Of a stretch of 64,000 nucleotides of DNA, positions 34,926 through 46,851 are shown one piece after another. Position 1 is the first letter of the stretch. The number at the start of each line of letters is the position of its first letter. The position numbers and the translations under genes are program-made. The stretch lies in the NCBI GenBank assembly GCA_036365145.1, contig JAEOAD010001413.1:1631001-1695000 (forward strand), given 5' to 3'. The notes under the pieces are model-generated. The model made no database searches. It saw only the letters and a program-made list of their open reading frames with translations, and had not been told where the DNA came from. The DNA comes from Orientallactaga sibirica. Taxonomy: Eukaryota > Chordata > Mammalia > Rodentia > Dipodidae.

Positions 34926-34964
<39 letters not shown>

Positions 34965-37295
34965 ATGTGCAAGTGTGTGGGATTTTTAAAAAATTATTTC
35001 TTAAGGCCGTCGTGGTTGAACACGCCTTTAATCTCAGTGCTCAGGAGGCTGAGGTAGGAGGATTGCCGTGAGTTCGAGGCCACCCTGATATTACAGAATG
35101 AATTCCAGGTCAGCCTGAGCTAGAGTGAGACCCTACCTTGACAAAAAAAAAAAAAAAACAATATATTTCTTTTTTTTTTTCTCTCTCTGTGTGTATGTAC
35201 GTGTGGCTTTTGGAGACACAATCTTGCTATGTAGCCCAGGGTGACCTTGAACTCACAGTGATCCTCCTGCCTCAGCCCTCGCCCCTCCACACACACGTGC
35301 TGGGATTACAGGTGTGTGTCGAAATGCTCAGCTTTCCCTTATCTGTGAACACCTGCCCTCACCCCACCCCCGCCCCGCTCTTCCTCATCTGTATGGCTTC
35401 AGAAGTGTTTACTATGTTAATCTCATTTTACTGAAGTTGGACAATTCTGCAGGGTTAGGCAATCCACCTAGAGTCAGAGGTGGTAGAGAAGCTAGGGTTC
35501 CACCGGGCCCCATTTATTCCTCTGTGTTGAGTCCCAAAAGGATTTTATTTTATTTTATATTTTTTTTTAGCAGTACAGGGAATTAAACCCAGAGCCTTAA
35601 GTGCTAGGCAACATCCCCCATCATTCACTGGGGGGGTGTAGACAAGCTTTCTCCTGCTCAGCTATATTCTCAGCCCACTTGATAAATCTTGATAAATTGC
35701 CCAGGGTAGCCTTGAATTCACTTTGTGGCCCAGGCTGGCCTCGAACTCAAACCCTCCTGCCTCAGTCTCCAGAGTGCTGGGATTACTGGCATGTGCCACC
35801 TCGCCCAGCCTGTCATTTAATGGCTTCCCATCTGTGCATTCCTGATCCCTTTTCAGGCCACTGGACCCACACACTCATAGGCCCTCCAGTCATCTCTCCT
35901 TTGTCTGCCAGAGCTCCCTGGGCATTCAGAATTGGTGGTGAACTTTCTAGAAAGGTGTGGCTGGGAATCAGAGTATCTTCTCAGAGAACTTTGTCCCTCT
36001 TCCTTGCCTCACAACTAGCCGCTCAACTCCTGGCCACTTCACCTGTTCCTGGCAAGGGCCCAGCCTTTCAACCCCATGCTATAGGGTCCCACCCAGAAAA
36101 GGGTTACAAGGTCCCTGGGAGGGCTTGGCAACCATCAAAACCAGAAGGAGGAGTCAACAGCTTCTCTAAGCTTTGAGAAAGGGGAAACTGAGGCCCGGAA
36201 AGAGCTGGACTGACCTGGATGGGTTCCTAGGCTTGGGTTTCCCACCCTCCATAGACACTGCCCTTGACCCTCTGTCATGGAACACTGCTGCCCCCTACTG
36301 GTCACTCCAGAAGAAACTCAGCTTGGGGTGTCCAGCATGGCGCTAGGCCTGCACTAGGTCTGGATTCTGTAACAGAGAACAGAACATAGAAGTGATCTAA
36401 TAGAGCGGTCTCCAAAAGGGACCACTTTACATTTTCCTCACCACCACTCAGAGGGAAGGAAGAGGAGACTGCTGTTGACATGTTGCAGGTAAAGGTGGAG
36501 GATGAGGCTAATTCCCAGCCCAAAATCGCTGTGGTGGTGACCATCCCTAACACTGGCACTCCAGTGGAGGCAGGAAAATTAGATGTTCAAGGTCATCCTG
36601 GCTACATAGCAAATTTGAGGCCAACCTGGCTTACATGAGACCCTAGGTCAAAATAAAAAAGAAGGAATGTTCTCACCCAGGGGACTTTTCAAAGCCAGTC
36701 CCCCCACACACACACTTCTCCCCACCCCCTCCCAGCACTCATTTCCATCCCTTCACAAAATTGCCAGGGCAATTGACTCTCAGACGAGATGAGTTTGACT
36801 TTCCACCCTGATTTTGTCACACAAGTTCTTTTGGTGAGCTTCTTTGTTTGAAAACGCACAATAAAAAATGGCTTTAGAGCCGGGTGTGGTGGCGCATGCC
36901 TTTAATCCCAGCACTCGGGAGGCAGAGGTAGGAGGATCGCTGAGAGTCTGAGGCCACCCTGAGACTACAGAGTGAATTCCAGGTCAGCCTGAACTAGAGT
37001 GAGACCCTACCTCAAAAAACAAAAAAACAAAACAAAACAAAAGGCTTTAGAATGACAAGAAAAGAAAGAGGAATGTCTTATATGCTGGGCGTGGTGGTGC
37101 ATGCTTTAATCCCAGCACTAGGGAGGCAGAGGTAGGAGGACCGCCATGAGTTCAAGGCCACCCTGAGACTACATAGTTAATTCCAGTATAGCCTGGGCCA
37201 GAGTGAGACCCTACCTCAAAAAACAAAAACAAAAAAAAAAAAAAAGTGAATTCCAGGTCAGCCTGGGCTACAGCAAGATCCTACCTCAAAAACCA

Positions 37296-37330
<35 letters not shown>

Positions 37331-39880
37331 ATAGGAAGGAGGGCTGAGGAGATGGCCACACAATCTGAGGACCTGATTTTGGATCCACAGTGCTTATGTG
37401 TGGTGGTTTCATGTCTGTCACACCAGCACTGGGTTTTTGTGTTTTTTTTTTTTTCTTTCGGAGGTAGGGTCTCACTCTGGCCCAGGCTGACCTGGAATTC
37501 ACTCTGTAGTCTCAGGGTGGCCTTGAACACATGACAATCTTCCTAACCCCTGCCTCCCAAGAGCTGGGATTAAAGGCATGCACCACCATGCCAGCCCCTG
37601 GCACAAGATTTTTAAGAACAAGGGCTGGAGAGAAGACTTACTGATTAAGGCGCTTGCCTGTAAAGCCTAATGACCTAGGTTTGAGTCCCCAGTACCCACG
37701 TAAACTAGATGCACAAGGTGGGCACATGCATCTGGAGTTCATTTGCAGTGTCTAGAGAGGCCCTTGTGTAATTCTCCCTCTCCCTCTGTGTGTTGTGTGT
37801 GTATATGTGTGTGTGTCTGCTTCTAAATAAATAAAATAAAATAAAATAAAATAAAATAAAATAAAATAAAATATTTTGGGGCTGGAGAGATGGCTTAGTG
37901 GTTAAGGCACCTGCCTAAGAATGCCCATTCGAATCTCCAGGTCCCACGTTTAGCCAGACGCAAAAAGTGACACAAGCATGCAAGCTCACACATGCACACA
38001 AGGGGGCCCATGTCTGGAATTCGTTTACAGCAGCTGAGAAGCCCTGGTGTGCCCATTCTCTCTCTGCCTCTTCCTCTCTGTCTCTCTCTCTCAAATAAAA
38101 AATATATTTTTTTAAGGCTGGGTGGGGTGGTGCACGCCTTTAATCCTAGCACTCAGAAGGCAGACATAGGAAAAGGGCCACGAGTTTGAGGCTACCCTGA
38201 GACTACACAGTGAATCCCAGGTCAGCCTGAGTTAGAGTGAGACCATATCTAAAAAAAAAAAAAAAAAAAAAAAAAGATTTTTAAGAACAAGAGACCAGCA
38301 AGAAAAGACACCTGTGCAGGAGTCACAAGGGGTGCTCTGTGGTGGAGAGGAGGTGCTGGAGGGGACAGGCTGATGGCTCCACCTTCTGTCACCTCCACAG
38401 GGTTTCTCCAGGCCTGTCGGGCCCTCATGATCGCTGCCATCGCCCTGGGCTCCCTGGGCCTCTTTGGAAGCATGCTGGGCCTGCGATGCATCAACGTGGG
38501 GAACATGGACCTCTCCAGGAAAGCCAGACTAGCGGCTATCTCAGGAGCCCTACACTTACTTGCTGGTAATGGGGTGGGGTAGCCTTGGCCACAGACCCCT
38601 GGCTCCTCTGACCTCATCTCCAGCTCTTGCCCCCAGCGCTTGTATCACCTGCCCTTCTGCACTGACATCTGCCAGCCCCTGTTCACCTCTTCCCGTCCTG
38701 CCTGTCAAAATTCAGTCCATCAGCAGCATCTCTCCTTCTTCCACCAAGTCAGGCTCGAACCACATGTGGAAAGGACCTCAAGGCAGAAAGTGTTTTCCTT
38801 CTAAAACGTACATCTGGGCTGCAGAGATGGCTTAACTGTTAAAGCACATGCCTGTGAAGCTTAAGAACCAGTACTCACATAAAGCCGATGCACAAGGGGC
38901 ACATGTGTCTGGAGCTCCTTTGCAGTGGCTAGAGGCCCTGGTGCACCCATCTCTCTCTCTCTCTCTCTCTCTCAAATAAATAAATAAAATTTAAAACTTA
39001 CATCTGGGTAGGGGATCAGTGTTAGGATGTATGTTGACGTTGTATACATATTGCACACGCACGATGCTAGACTGCCTGCCATTTTCCAGTGTGCATATTT
39101 CCCTCCCTCCCTCCCTCCTTTCCTTCCTCCCTTCCTTCCTTCCTTCCTTCCTTCCTTCCTTCCTTCCTTCCATTCTTTTTTGAGGCAGTGTCTCACTTTA
39201 GCTTAGGCCGACGTGGCATTCACTATGTAGTCTCAGGGTGGCCTAGAACTCATGGTGATCCTCCTACCTCTGCCTCTCAAGTGCTGGGATTAAAGGCGTG
39301 CGCCATCACGCCCGGCCAGCATGCATATTTCTGCACACATCCCCTTCACAAGAAGTCTGCAAGGCAGGGTGGGTACCATCCTGTTCTCCAGATCTGAAGG
39401 CTCAGAAAGGTTCCAGCCAGTGCACTAGTGGTAACACGAGCAGGGACAGTGGCAGGACTGAGGGCTTGGGGATATAGCTCAGTTGGTAGAGTGCTTGTCT
39501 AGCCCTGGGCTCTATCCCCAGCTGTGTATAAAATGGGCATGGTGGGCTGGAGAGATGGCTTAGCGGTTAAATGCTTGCCTATGAAGCCTAAGGACCCCGG
39601 TTCGAGGCTCGCTTCTCCAGGACCCACGTAAGGCAGATGCACAAGGGGGTGCATGCATCTGGAGTTCGTTTGCAGTGGCTGGAGGCCCTGGTGCACCCAT
39701 TCTTTCCCTCTTTCTCTCTCTCTCTCTACCTGCCTATTTCTGTATCTCTCAAATAAATAAATAATAAAATATTTTTTAAAAAATGGGCATGGTGGTGCAC
39801 ATCTGGAATCCCAGCACGGGGAAAGTGGAGTCAGGAGGAACAGAAATATAAGAAATATAAGGTCATCCTCCGTTACACAG

Positions 39881-39915
<35 letters not shown>

Positions 39916-40832
39916 GTTTTCAAGGTAGGGTCTCACTCTAGTCCAGGCTGACCTGGAATTCACTATGTAGTCTCAGGCTGGCCTTGAACTCTCCGCGATC
40001 CTCCTACCTCTGCCTCCCGAGTGCTGGGATTAAAGGCGTGCGCCACCACGCCCGGCTTTTACACAGCAAATTTAAGACCAGCCTGGGCAGTAAGTGAGGA
40101 AAAAGCGTTCCCTGGGCATGAACAAGAATGAACGTAGCAGATCTGGACAGAGGAGGCTTGCATTAGCACTGGTAGAAGATGAAGAAGGTGGGCGGAGTTG
40201 GGGTGCAAAGAAATAGGAAAGCGCATAGGAGGAAGGAACTGTTGTTCGTGAACTTGTTCTCATCTACCCTTCCCCAAGCCCCCCTCACAGCCCACTTAGG
40301 CCTAGGCTGCTAGAAGGGCATTAGGGCCATCTCCTTCCACCTCCCCAGGGACCTGCGGAATGGTAGCTATCTGCTGGTACGCCGTCAACATCACCACAGA
40401 CTTCTTCAATCCCCTGGTTCTTGGACCTAAGTGAGTGACAAGCCTTTGGGGCAGTGGGTGATTCGGCCCTGGGGGGAGGGGTGCAGCACTCACCTCCCCC
40501 ACCCCTCTTCACCGTGAGCCAGGTACGAGTTGGGTCCCGCCCTCTACCTGGGCTGGAGCGCCTCGCTGCTCTCCCTCCTGGGAGGCATCTGTCTCTTCTC
40601 CACCTGCTGCTGCGCCTTTCGGGAGGACCACGTGGCAAGGTGAGGAGGGGGCGAGCAAGAGGGGGGTGGGCAGGGCGCGAGGGCCGCGCCGTCCAGCCCC
40701 GTGACCCGACCTTTCTGTTCCCCACCCACCCCCCGCAGGGCCCGGCTTCCCTACAAGGCTCCTTCGGTCGTGATGTCCCCCACCATCTCCGATGAAGGCT
40801 TTAGCAAATACGGCAAAAACGCTTACGTGTAG
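33189..40832 (+). CDS. Cldn15: Cldn15, claudin-15 (5 coding exons)
   Basis: Tight-junction protein forming paracellular cation channels, mainly in intestine. Coding exons: 33189-33405, 38401-38565, 40349-40430, 40523-40639, 40739-40832. All junctions are GT-AG and the joined frame is 675 nt (224 aa; human is slightly longer at the C-tail). Four transmembrane segments (about 8-26, 79-100, 117-140, 160-184). The first extracellular loop carries the claudin signature W29...N47-L48-W49...C52...C62 and the acidic residues E46, D55 and E64, of which D55 is the key cation-selectivity residue of this family member. NIT sequon in the second loop. The C-terminus KNAYV ends in the PDZ-binding YV. The start was chosen because claudins begin directly before TM1; an in-frame upstream ATG at 32961 would add 76 unrelated residues. 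Intron 1 is large (5 kb); introns 3 and 4 are about 90-100 bp. Confidence 0.97.
33406..38400. repeat. Cldn15 intron 1: mixed unique sequence and SINEs
   Basis: 33406-34070 and 34280-34925 are largely unique. Repeats: Dip-like SINE (-) 34075-34275; (TG)16 at 34931-34962; B1-like (+) 35010-35145; old B1-like (-) 35160-35310; ID/tRNA-type fragment about 35570-35675; old B1-like (-) 35690-35812; B1-like fragment 36570-36660; B1-like (+) 36880-37030, 37085-37235 and a 3' fragment 37243-37295; (AAAT)n 37296-37333; degraded tRNA-type 37340-37440; B1-like (-) 37455-37600; Dip-like (+) 37622-37824 with an (AAAAT)n tail 37825-37873; long-variant Dip-like (+) 37877-38115; B1-like (+) 38118-38275 with a long poly(A). 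35820-36560 is unique. No extra exon seen. Confidence 0.7.
38566..40348. repeat. Cldn15 intron 2: SINEs, CCTT microsatellite, ID-like fragment
   Basis: Unique sequence 38566-38810; Dip-like SINE (+) 38817-38995; polypyrimidine (CCTT/CCCT)n 39101-39170 at the tail of a reverse B1-like SINE (39180-39318); a short ID-type tRNA-derived fragment (39465-39525, + : gatatagctcagttggtagagtg type A box); Dip-like (+) 39543-39785; B1 fragment 39787-39880; poly(T) followed by B1-like (-) 39915-40057. 40060-40348 is unique and ends in the exon 3 acceptor. Confidence 0.7.
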
Positions 40833-41170
40833 ACCTCTGGGCTGTGGACCCCATTGTTTTCCCCACAGCCCCCAGGACCTCTTAATTCTCTCTTTGATAA
40901 CCTCAGGGCTGGCCACGTCCAGGCTCCGCCCCGTGTCTGGAAGCCACGCCCCACTCTCGGCTCGCCTCTGGCTCCGCCTCTCTGGTCAGAGCCACGCCCT
41001 GGGCACACCTCCTTCCTGGCACTCCTCCAGCAGCTCCTCCCAGGCCCAGAACCCACTCCTGGTAACTCATCCCCCTGGCCTCCTGCAGCTGGACCCAAGG
41101 GAACTGAGGTGTCCCCAGCGTGTGCATTCTATATAAATACGCGCAAAAATAAATGTATGCTGTGATTGTT
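40833..41170 (+). other. Cldn15 3' UTR with poly(A) signal
   Basis: Follows the TAG at 40830-40832. AATAAA lies at 41148-41153 within gcaaaaataaatgtatgc, giving a 3' UTR of about 340 nt. It is GC-rich and carries no SINE. Confidence 0.8.
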
Positions 41171-43144
41171 CGCCGGGTGCACGTGTTATGAAACGATCGG
41201 CCAGGCAAGGAGCGGAACTACGGTTCAAGGGGCACATCACAGACTGTCGGTTTGTCTCTAGACTGTCTTGCCCAGTGAAATAGAGTTTTGCAAGTGATTT
41301 TAAAACGGTGCCATTTAAGTACTACCCAGACTCAACAAGAAGCAGGGATGAGCCGGGTGTGATGGTGCACGCCTTTAATCTCAGCACTTGGGAGGCAGAA
41401 GTAGGAAGAAAGTCATGAGTTCCAGATCAGCCTGAGACTACATAGTGAATTCCAGATCAGCCTGGGCTAGAGTGAGACCCTACCTAGAAAAAAACAAACA
41501 AACAAACAAACAAACAAACAAACAAACAAACAAACAAACGAAAGCAGCAGCAATAAGAAGCCCCAGCTCCAGGGGAAATTAGAAACGGCACAGATGTCCC
41601 TCCAGTGGAGGTCACTGCCTGTTGACCCTTGACCCGGGCTCTCCCAGCCACACAGATAAGTGGTCTACAGCAGTTTGTTTTGATTTGTTGAGATGTCATC
41701 TCGTGTAGCCCAGGCTGGCCTGGAATTCCTGCCTGACTGCCTCCACCTCCCAAGGGCTGGGATTCCAGGTGTGCACTGCTACATCCAGTTTATGCCGTGC
41801 GTGGGATGGAACCAAGGGCTTTGAACATGCCGGCCAAGTGCTCTACCAGCTGAGCTACATCCCTAGCCCTGCCCCACGTTTTTTTTTTTTTTTTAAGAGA
41901 AGCCCAACAGACGGCTTTTTTTCTTTTTTTAATGCCAGAGTGAGAGAATTGGTGCGCCAGGGCCTCCAGCCACTACAATTGAACTCCAGACGCATGCATC
42001 CCCTCGTGCGCATGTGCAACCTTGTGTGCTTGTGTCACTGTGTGTTTGGCTTATGTGGGACCTGGAGATTCCAACATGAATCCTTAGGCTTTGCAGGCAA
42101 CAGCCTTAACCATTAAGCCATCTCTTCAGCCCAAACTTTTTTTTATATTTTATTATTTTATTTATTTATTTGAGAGAGAGATATACAGAAATAGGCAGGT
42201 AGAGAGAGAGAGAGAGAGAGAGAGAGAATGGGTGCACCAGGGCCTCCAGCCACTGCAAACGAACTCCAGATGCGTGCACCCCTTGTGCATCTGGCTTACG
42301 TGGGTCCTGGAGAATCAAGCCTTGAACTGGGTTCCTTAGGCTTCACAGGCAAGCATTTAACCGCTAAGCCATCTCTCCAGCCCCCCCCTTTTTTTTTTTT
42401 GAAGACAGGTTCTCACATTATACTTCAAGCTGCCTCAAACTCCCAGCAAATACTCTTACCCCAGCCTCCTGAATGGCTGGAATGATAGGCATGCATCACC
42501 ATGCCTTTGCTTCTGGGGTGTGTGGATGTGTGTGGGCGTGTATGTATAATATATGAAGGTGTGTGCAAAAGCATGCACCCAGGTACGCACACTGAGGCCA
42601 GAGAACATCAGACATCCTCTTCTATTACCCTTCCATGTTGTTTCCTTGAGGTAAAGTATCTCATTGAACAACACAGCTGCACTTTTCCTTGGTTGGACTG
42701 GCCAGCCGGTGAACCCATGATTCTCCTGTCTCCATGCCCTTACAACACAGAACTGGGGTTACAGGTGTGTGTGGCCATACCCAACTTTAAGGCCACCCTG
42801 AGACGACATAGTGAATTCCAAGTCAGCCTGGGCTAGAGCAAGACCCTACCTCGAAAAACAAACAAACAAAATATATTTATTTGAGAGAGTCAGAGAGAGA
42901 ATGAAGGAAATGAGAGCCTCCAGCCACTGCAAGTGAGTGAACTTCAGGCACATGCGCCACCTTGTGCATCTGGCTTTACGTGGGTCCTGGGAAATTCAAC
43001 CCGGATCATCTGGCTTTGCAGGCAAGTGCCTTAACCACTAAGCCATCTCTCCAGCCCCATACTCAGCTTTTTACATGGATGCTTCTGGGGCTCAAACTCA
43101 GGTCCTGTCAGGCCCTCATGCTTGCTTTGCAAATGCTCACACCC

Positions 43145-43540
43145 AATGTTGCAATTACCTTCGTGTTGCAGGGACAAAACACCCAACCAGAAGCAGCGGA
43201 GGGGGCTTTGCCCCCTCGCCTCCCCATGGAGAGACCTCTCTGAACTTCCTCCTTTTTCCTTCTCTTAATCTAATCAAGTCTCTCTATGCCTTAAAACAAA
43301 AGCAGCGGATGGGAGGAAAGACTTGAACGTACAGTCTGGAACTGAAGCTTCATGATGGCAGGAAAAGATGGCAGAGCAGATGCCACTTTTTGCCACAGCA
43401 GGTGGTAAATAGCAACAAATGAACTAGGCTCTGGAGCGGGGTGCTGGCTGTAAAGTCCCAAAGCCACCCGCAACAACTCACCTCCTCCAACGGGGACACT
43501 AAATTGAGACCTGCTGAGGACCAAGCATTCAAAACACATG
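43145..43540 (+). repeat. Dispersed rodent repeat, non-SINE (second copy at 12255-13015)
   Basis: Shares with 12255-13015 the ordered blocks ttgcagggacaaaacac, gaagcttcatgatggcagg, gccacagcaggtgg, gctggctgtaa, ccaagcattcaaaacacat and a final 'tttatgggggacacc' (43690-43715, displaced by a Dip-like SINE). It has no frame. It resembles the 3' part of a LINE or LTR-class element; I cannot name it with certainty. Confidence 0.6.
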
Positions 43541-45070
43541 AACTGGGGGAGCGATGGCTCAGAGTTAAAGGTGCTTGCTTGCAAAGCCTGCCTGCCCTGG
43601 TTCTATAACCCAGTTCTCACGTAAAAACCAGATGCAAAGTGGCACATGCACCTGGAGTTCAGTAGCAGGAGGTTACTCTCATAAATAAACAAACATGAGA
43701 ATTTATGGGGGACACCACTACACTCACTAAACCACCTCCCGAGACTCCATGCCTGGTTTTTAAAGCTTTTTTTTTTTTTTTTTTTTTTTGGTTTTTCAAG
43801 GTAGGGTCTCCCTCTAGCCTAGGCTGACCTGGAATTTCCTATGTAGTCTCACAGTAACTTTGAACTCATGACGAGCCACCTACTTCTGCCTCCTGAGTGC
43901 TGGGATTAAGTGTGTGCCACCAACCAAAATAGTAATAATAGTTATGGGGCTGGAGAGATGGCTTAGTGGTTAAGGCACATGCCTGTGAAGCCTAAGGACC
44001 AAGGTTTGATCCTCCAGGTCCCACATAAGCCAGATGCACATGGTGGCACATGCAGCTGGAGTTCATTTGCAGTGGCTGGAGGCCCTGGCGTGCCCATTCT
44101 CACTCTCTTTCTCCCTCTGTCTCTAATAAATAAATCTTTTTTAAAAAGTGTGTGCCACCATATCTAGCTTTAAAGCCGTTTTCAACCACGAGAGCTAGCG
44201 TATCTCTAACCCAGTCACCGCCACCACTCAGTCCTCTCCAGATCTTCAAGCACCTTTAACCGCTGAGCGTCCCAGCTCCTTGTTTCCCCAAGTCTTCAAA
44301 GAAAAGGAAAGCATAAGCCGGGCGTGGTGGCGCACGCCTTTAATCCCAGCACTCGGGAGGCAGAGGCAGAAGGATCGCCGTGAGTTCGAGGCCACCCTGA
44401 GACTACACGGTTAATTCCAGGTCAGCCTGGACCAGAGTGAAACCCTACCTCAAAAATTAAAAAGCATGTCCCCAGAAAAATACTGTTCCCCTCCTTTCCT
44501 TCCCCAACCCCCCCAAAAAAAAACCCACAGGGGAGCACCTAAGAAGGTACCAGGCAGGTCTCATTAGTAGCTTATTAAGATCATTTGTTCAACAAATACT
44601 TAGGAGGCCCCTGTCGTGCTATGTGCTTAATAGGCAATTCCAAGGAGCTTACAAGATTAACTTGCAACCCACTTAGACAAACTGGGCTTGAGGTCTGGTT
44701 AAGTACCATGTCAGTCACAGCATCAGAACCTGCTTCCCCGCAATGCTGAGCTCCGGGCTGCTAAGAATCTCACACTCTACCGCCGTGGACAGTAAGGGCT
44801 TCCTGGCTGAAGGGATGACCCAAGGGTTAAAGGCACTTGCTGAGGAAGCCTGACTACCCAAGTTCAGATCCCCGGAACCCATGTAAAGCTTGATGCAATG
44901 GTGCATGTGTCTGTAATCCCAAATGTGCCTGTGGCAACGGGAGGTGGAGTCAGGTGAAGTCTGCAGCTAGTCTGGAGTTCACAGCAGCTCCAAACAAGAG
45001 ATCCTTGTCTTCAATGAGGTTGTAAGGTAAGGACTAATGCTTCAAGGTTGTCTTCTGACCTCCACATGCA

Positions 45071-45082
45071 TGCACGCACACA

Positions 45083-45115
<33 letters not shown>

Positions 45116-45130
45116 ACACACACATACACA
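45071..45130. repeat. (CA)n(CG)8(CA)n alternating purine-pyrimidine tract
   Basis: About 60 nt of almost perfect purine-pyrimidine alternation with a central run of eight CG steps (45098-45113). It is the most Z-DNA-prone sequence of the window and lies in a decayed SINE. Confidence 0.85.
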
Positions 45131-46692
45131 CCTTTAACCGCAGCACTTGGGAAGAAGTAGGATTGCTCTGAGTTTGAGGTCAGCCTGAGACTACACAGTG
45201 AATTCCAGGTCAGCCTGGGCCAGACCCTACCTTAAGTAATAATAATAATAAGCACTGCCGGGCGTGGTGGTGCACACCTTTAATCACAGCACTCGGGAGG
45301 CAGAGGTAGGAGGATCGCTGTGAGTTCAAGGCCACCCTGAGATTACATAGTGAATTCCAGGTCAGCCTGGGCCAGAGTGAGACCCTACCTCGAAAAACCG
45401 AAAAACCCAAAAAAACCCAAAAAAAAAAAAAAAAAAAGAAGCACTGAGATTAAATAAATAGGGGTTTCCTAGGCATACGTGCTCCCACTCACTAGTGGCA
45501 ACAGCAGCAAGGCCCCCTGACAGTTCCCGTTTGGGTTTTCAGACTGGCTCCTTCCACAGGGTCATTCTGCATCCGCTCCCAGGCTTCACCCTACTTCCTG
45601 GTCACCAGCCCTTGAATCTAGCTGTAATTTCAAAATGCTTGGGGACCAGGCTGGCTGGCCTGTAATCCCAGCTATTCTGGAGGCTGAGGCAGGAGGACTG
45701 TGAATTCAAGACCTGCCTGGACTGCAGTAAATTTAGTCTGGGCAACTTAGTGAGATACTATCTTAAAAAGAAAAGTAAAAGCCAGCCATGGTGGCACATG
45801 CCTTTAATCCCAGCACTCGGGAGGCCAGCCTGAAACTACATAGTGAATTCCAGGTCAGCCTGGGCTAGAGTGAGAGCCTATCTTGAAAACCAAATAAAAT
45901 AAATAAAAGTAAAACTGGATGTGGTGGCACACGCCTTTGATTCCTGCACTTGGGAGGCTGGGGTAGGAAGATCGCTGTGAGTTCAAGGTGAACCTGGACT
46001 ACAGAATGAGTTCCAACTTAAAAAAAAAAAAAACTTGGGAGGCAGAGTGGCAGAGTTAGGATTGCTGGGAGTTTGTGGCCAGCCTGGGACTACAGAGTAG
46101 AGTAGTCCGGGTCATCTTGGGCTAGAGTGAGATGCTACCTCGAAAAATAAATAAATAAGAACAAATACAAACAAGTCTGAAGCAAGCCAGGCATGGTGGT
46201 GCACACTTTTAATCCCAGCACTGGGAGACAGAGGTAGGAAGATTGCTGTGAATTTAAAGCCAGCCTAAGACTACAGAGTGAGTGCCAGGTCAGTATGGGC
46301 TGGAAGGAGAGCCTACCTTGAAAACAAACAAACAAATGAGCAAGCAAACGAACAAAAAAGAAAAAAGTGAGCCAGATGTGGTGGCGCACACCTTTAATCC
46401 CAGCACTCGGGAGGCAGAGGTAGGAGGATCACTGAGTTCAAGCCACCTTGAGACTACATAGTGAATTCCAAGCCAGTCTGAGCTAAAGTGAGACCCTACC
46501 TCGAAAAACCAAAATAAATGAATAAGTAAGTAAATAAGTAAATAAATAAATAAATAAAGCAAAGGCCGGGGAGATGGCTCTGTGGTTAAAAGTGCTTGCT
46601 GCTCAAATACTGAAAGGTTGGGAGAGACAGAGCAGTAAGTGACCCTGGACCCTCACCCCCAACCAAGTAGGCAGGCTCTTTGCACTAGGCCT

Positions 46693-46698
46693 TTTATT
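46693..46698 (-). other. Znhit1 poly(A) signal
   Basis: AATAAA on the minus strand (TTTATT at 46693-46698 on +), about 155 nt beyond the Znhit1 stop codon. This gives a short 3' UTR, as expected for this gene. Confidence 0.7.
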
Positions 46699-46851
46699 AT
46701 CACAGCACTCAATGGGAAGACCCACTCTGCTAGTCCCTGGTTCCCACTGGCCTTCCCCCAGGGGCATGACACAGCTTTACTGCAGAGTGCACAGCTCCTC
46801 CCTCAGTCCTTCGCTGATGGACGGGGTCCTTCCTTTTCTGGGACAAGAGAC

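Larger units (their letters stand above)
41171..46660. repeat. Cldn15-Znhit1 convergent intergenic region: SINE-dense
   Basis: B1-like (+) 41350-41490 with (CAAA)n 41493-41539; old B1 (-) 41670-41790; ID-type fragment 41800-41872; Dip-like (-) 41890-42130 and 42140-42385; old B1 (-) 42395-42500; B1 fragment (+) 42790-42860; Dip-like (-) 42870-43060; dispersed non-SINE repeat 43145-43540 (related to 12255-13015); Dip-like (+) 43544-43690; B1-like (-) 43768-43925; Dip-like (+) 43945-44140; B1-like (+) 44317-44460; ancient mammal-wide repeat remnant 44575-44670; old tRNA-type 44795-45070; (CA)n(CG)n(CA)n 45071-45130; then a run of + strand B1-like copies 45125-45240, 45255-45410, 45640-45760, 45780-45890, 45912-46020, 46036-46150, 46184-46325, 46374-46515. 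No gene seen. Confidence 0.7.
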
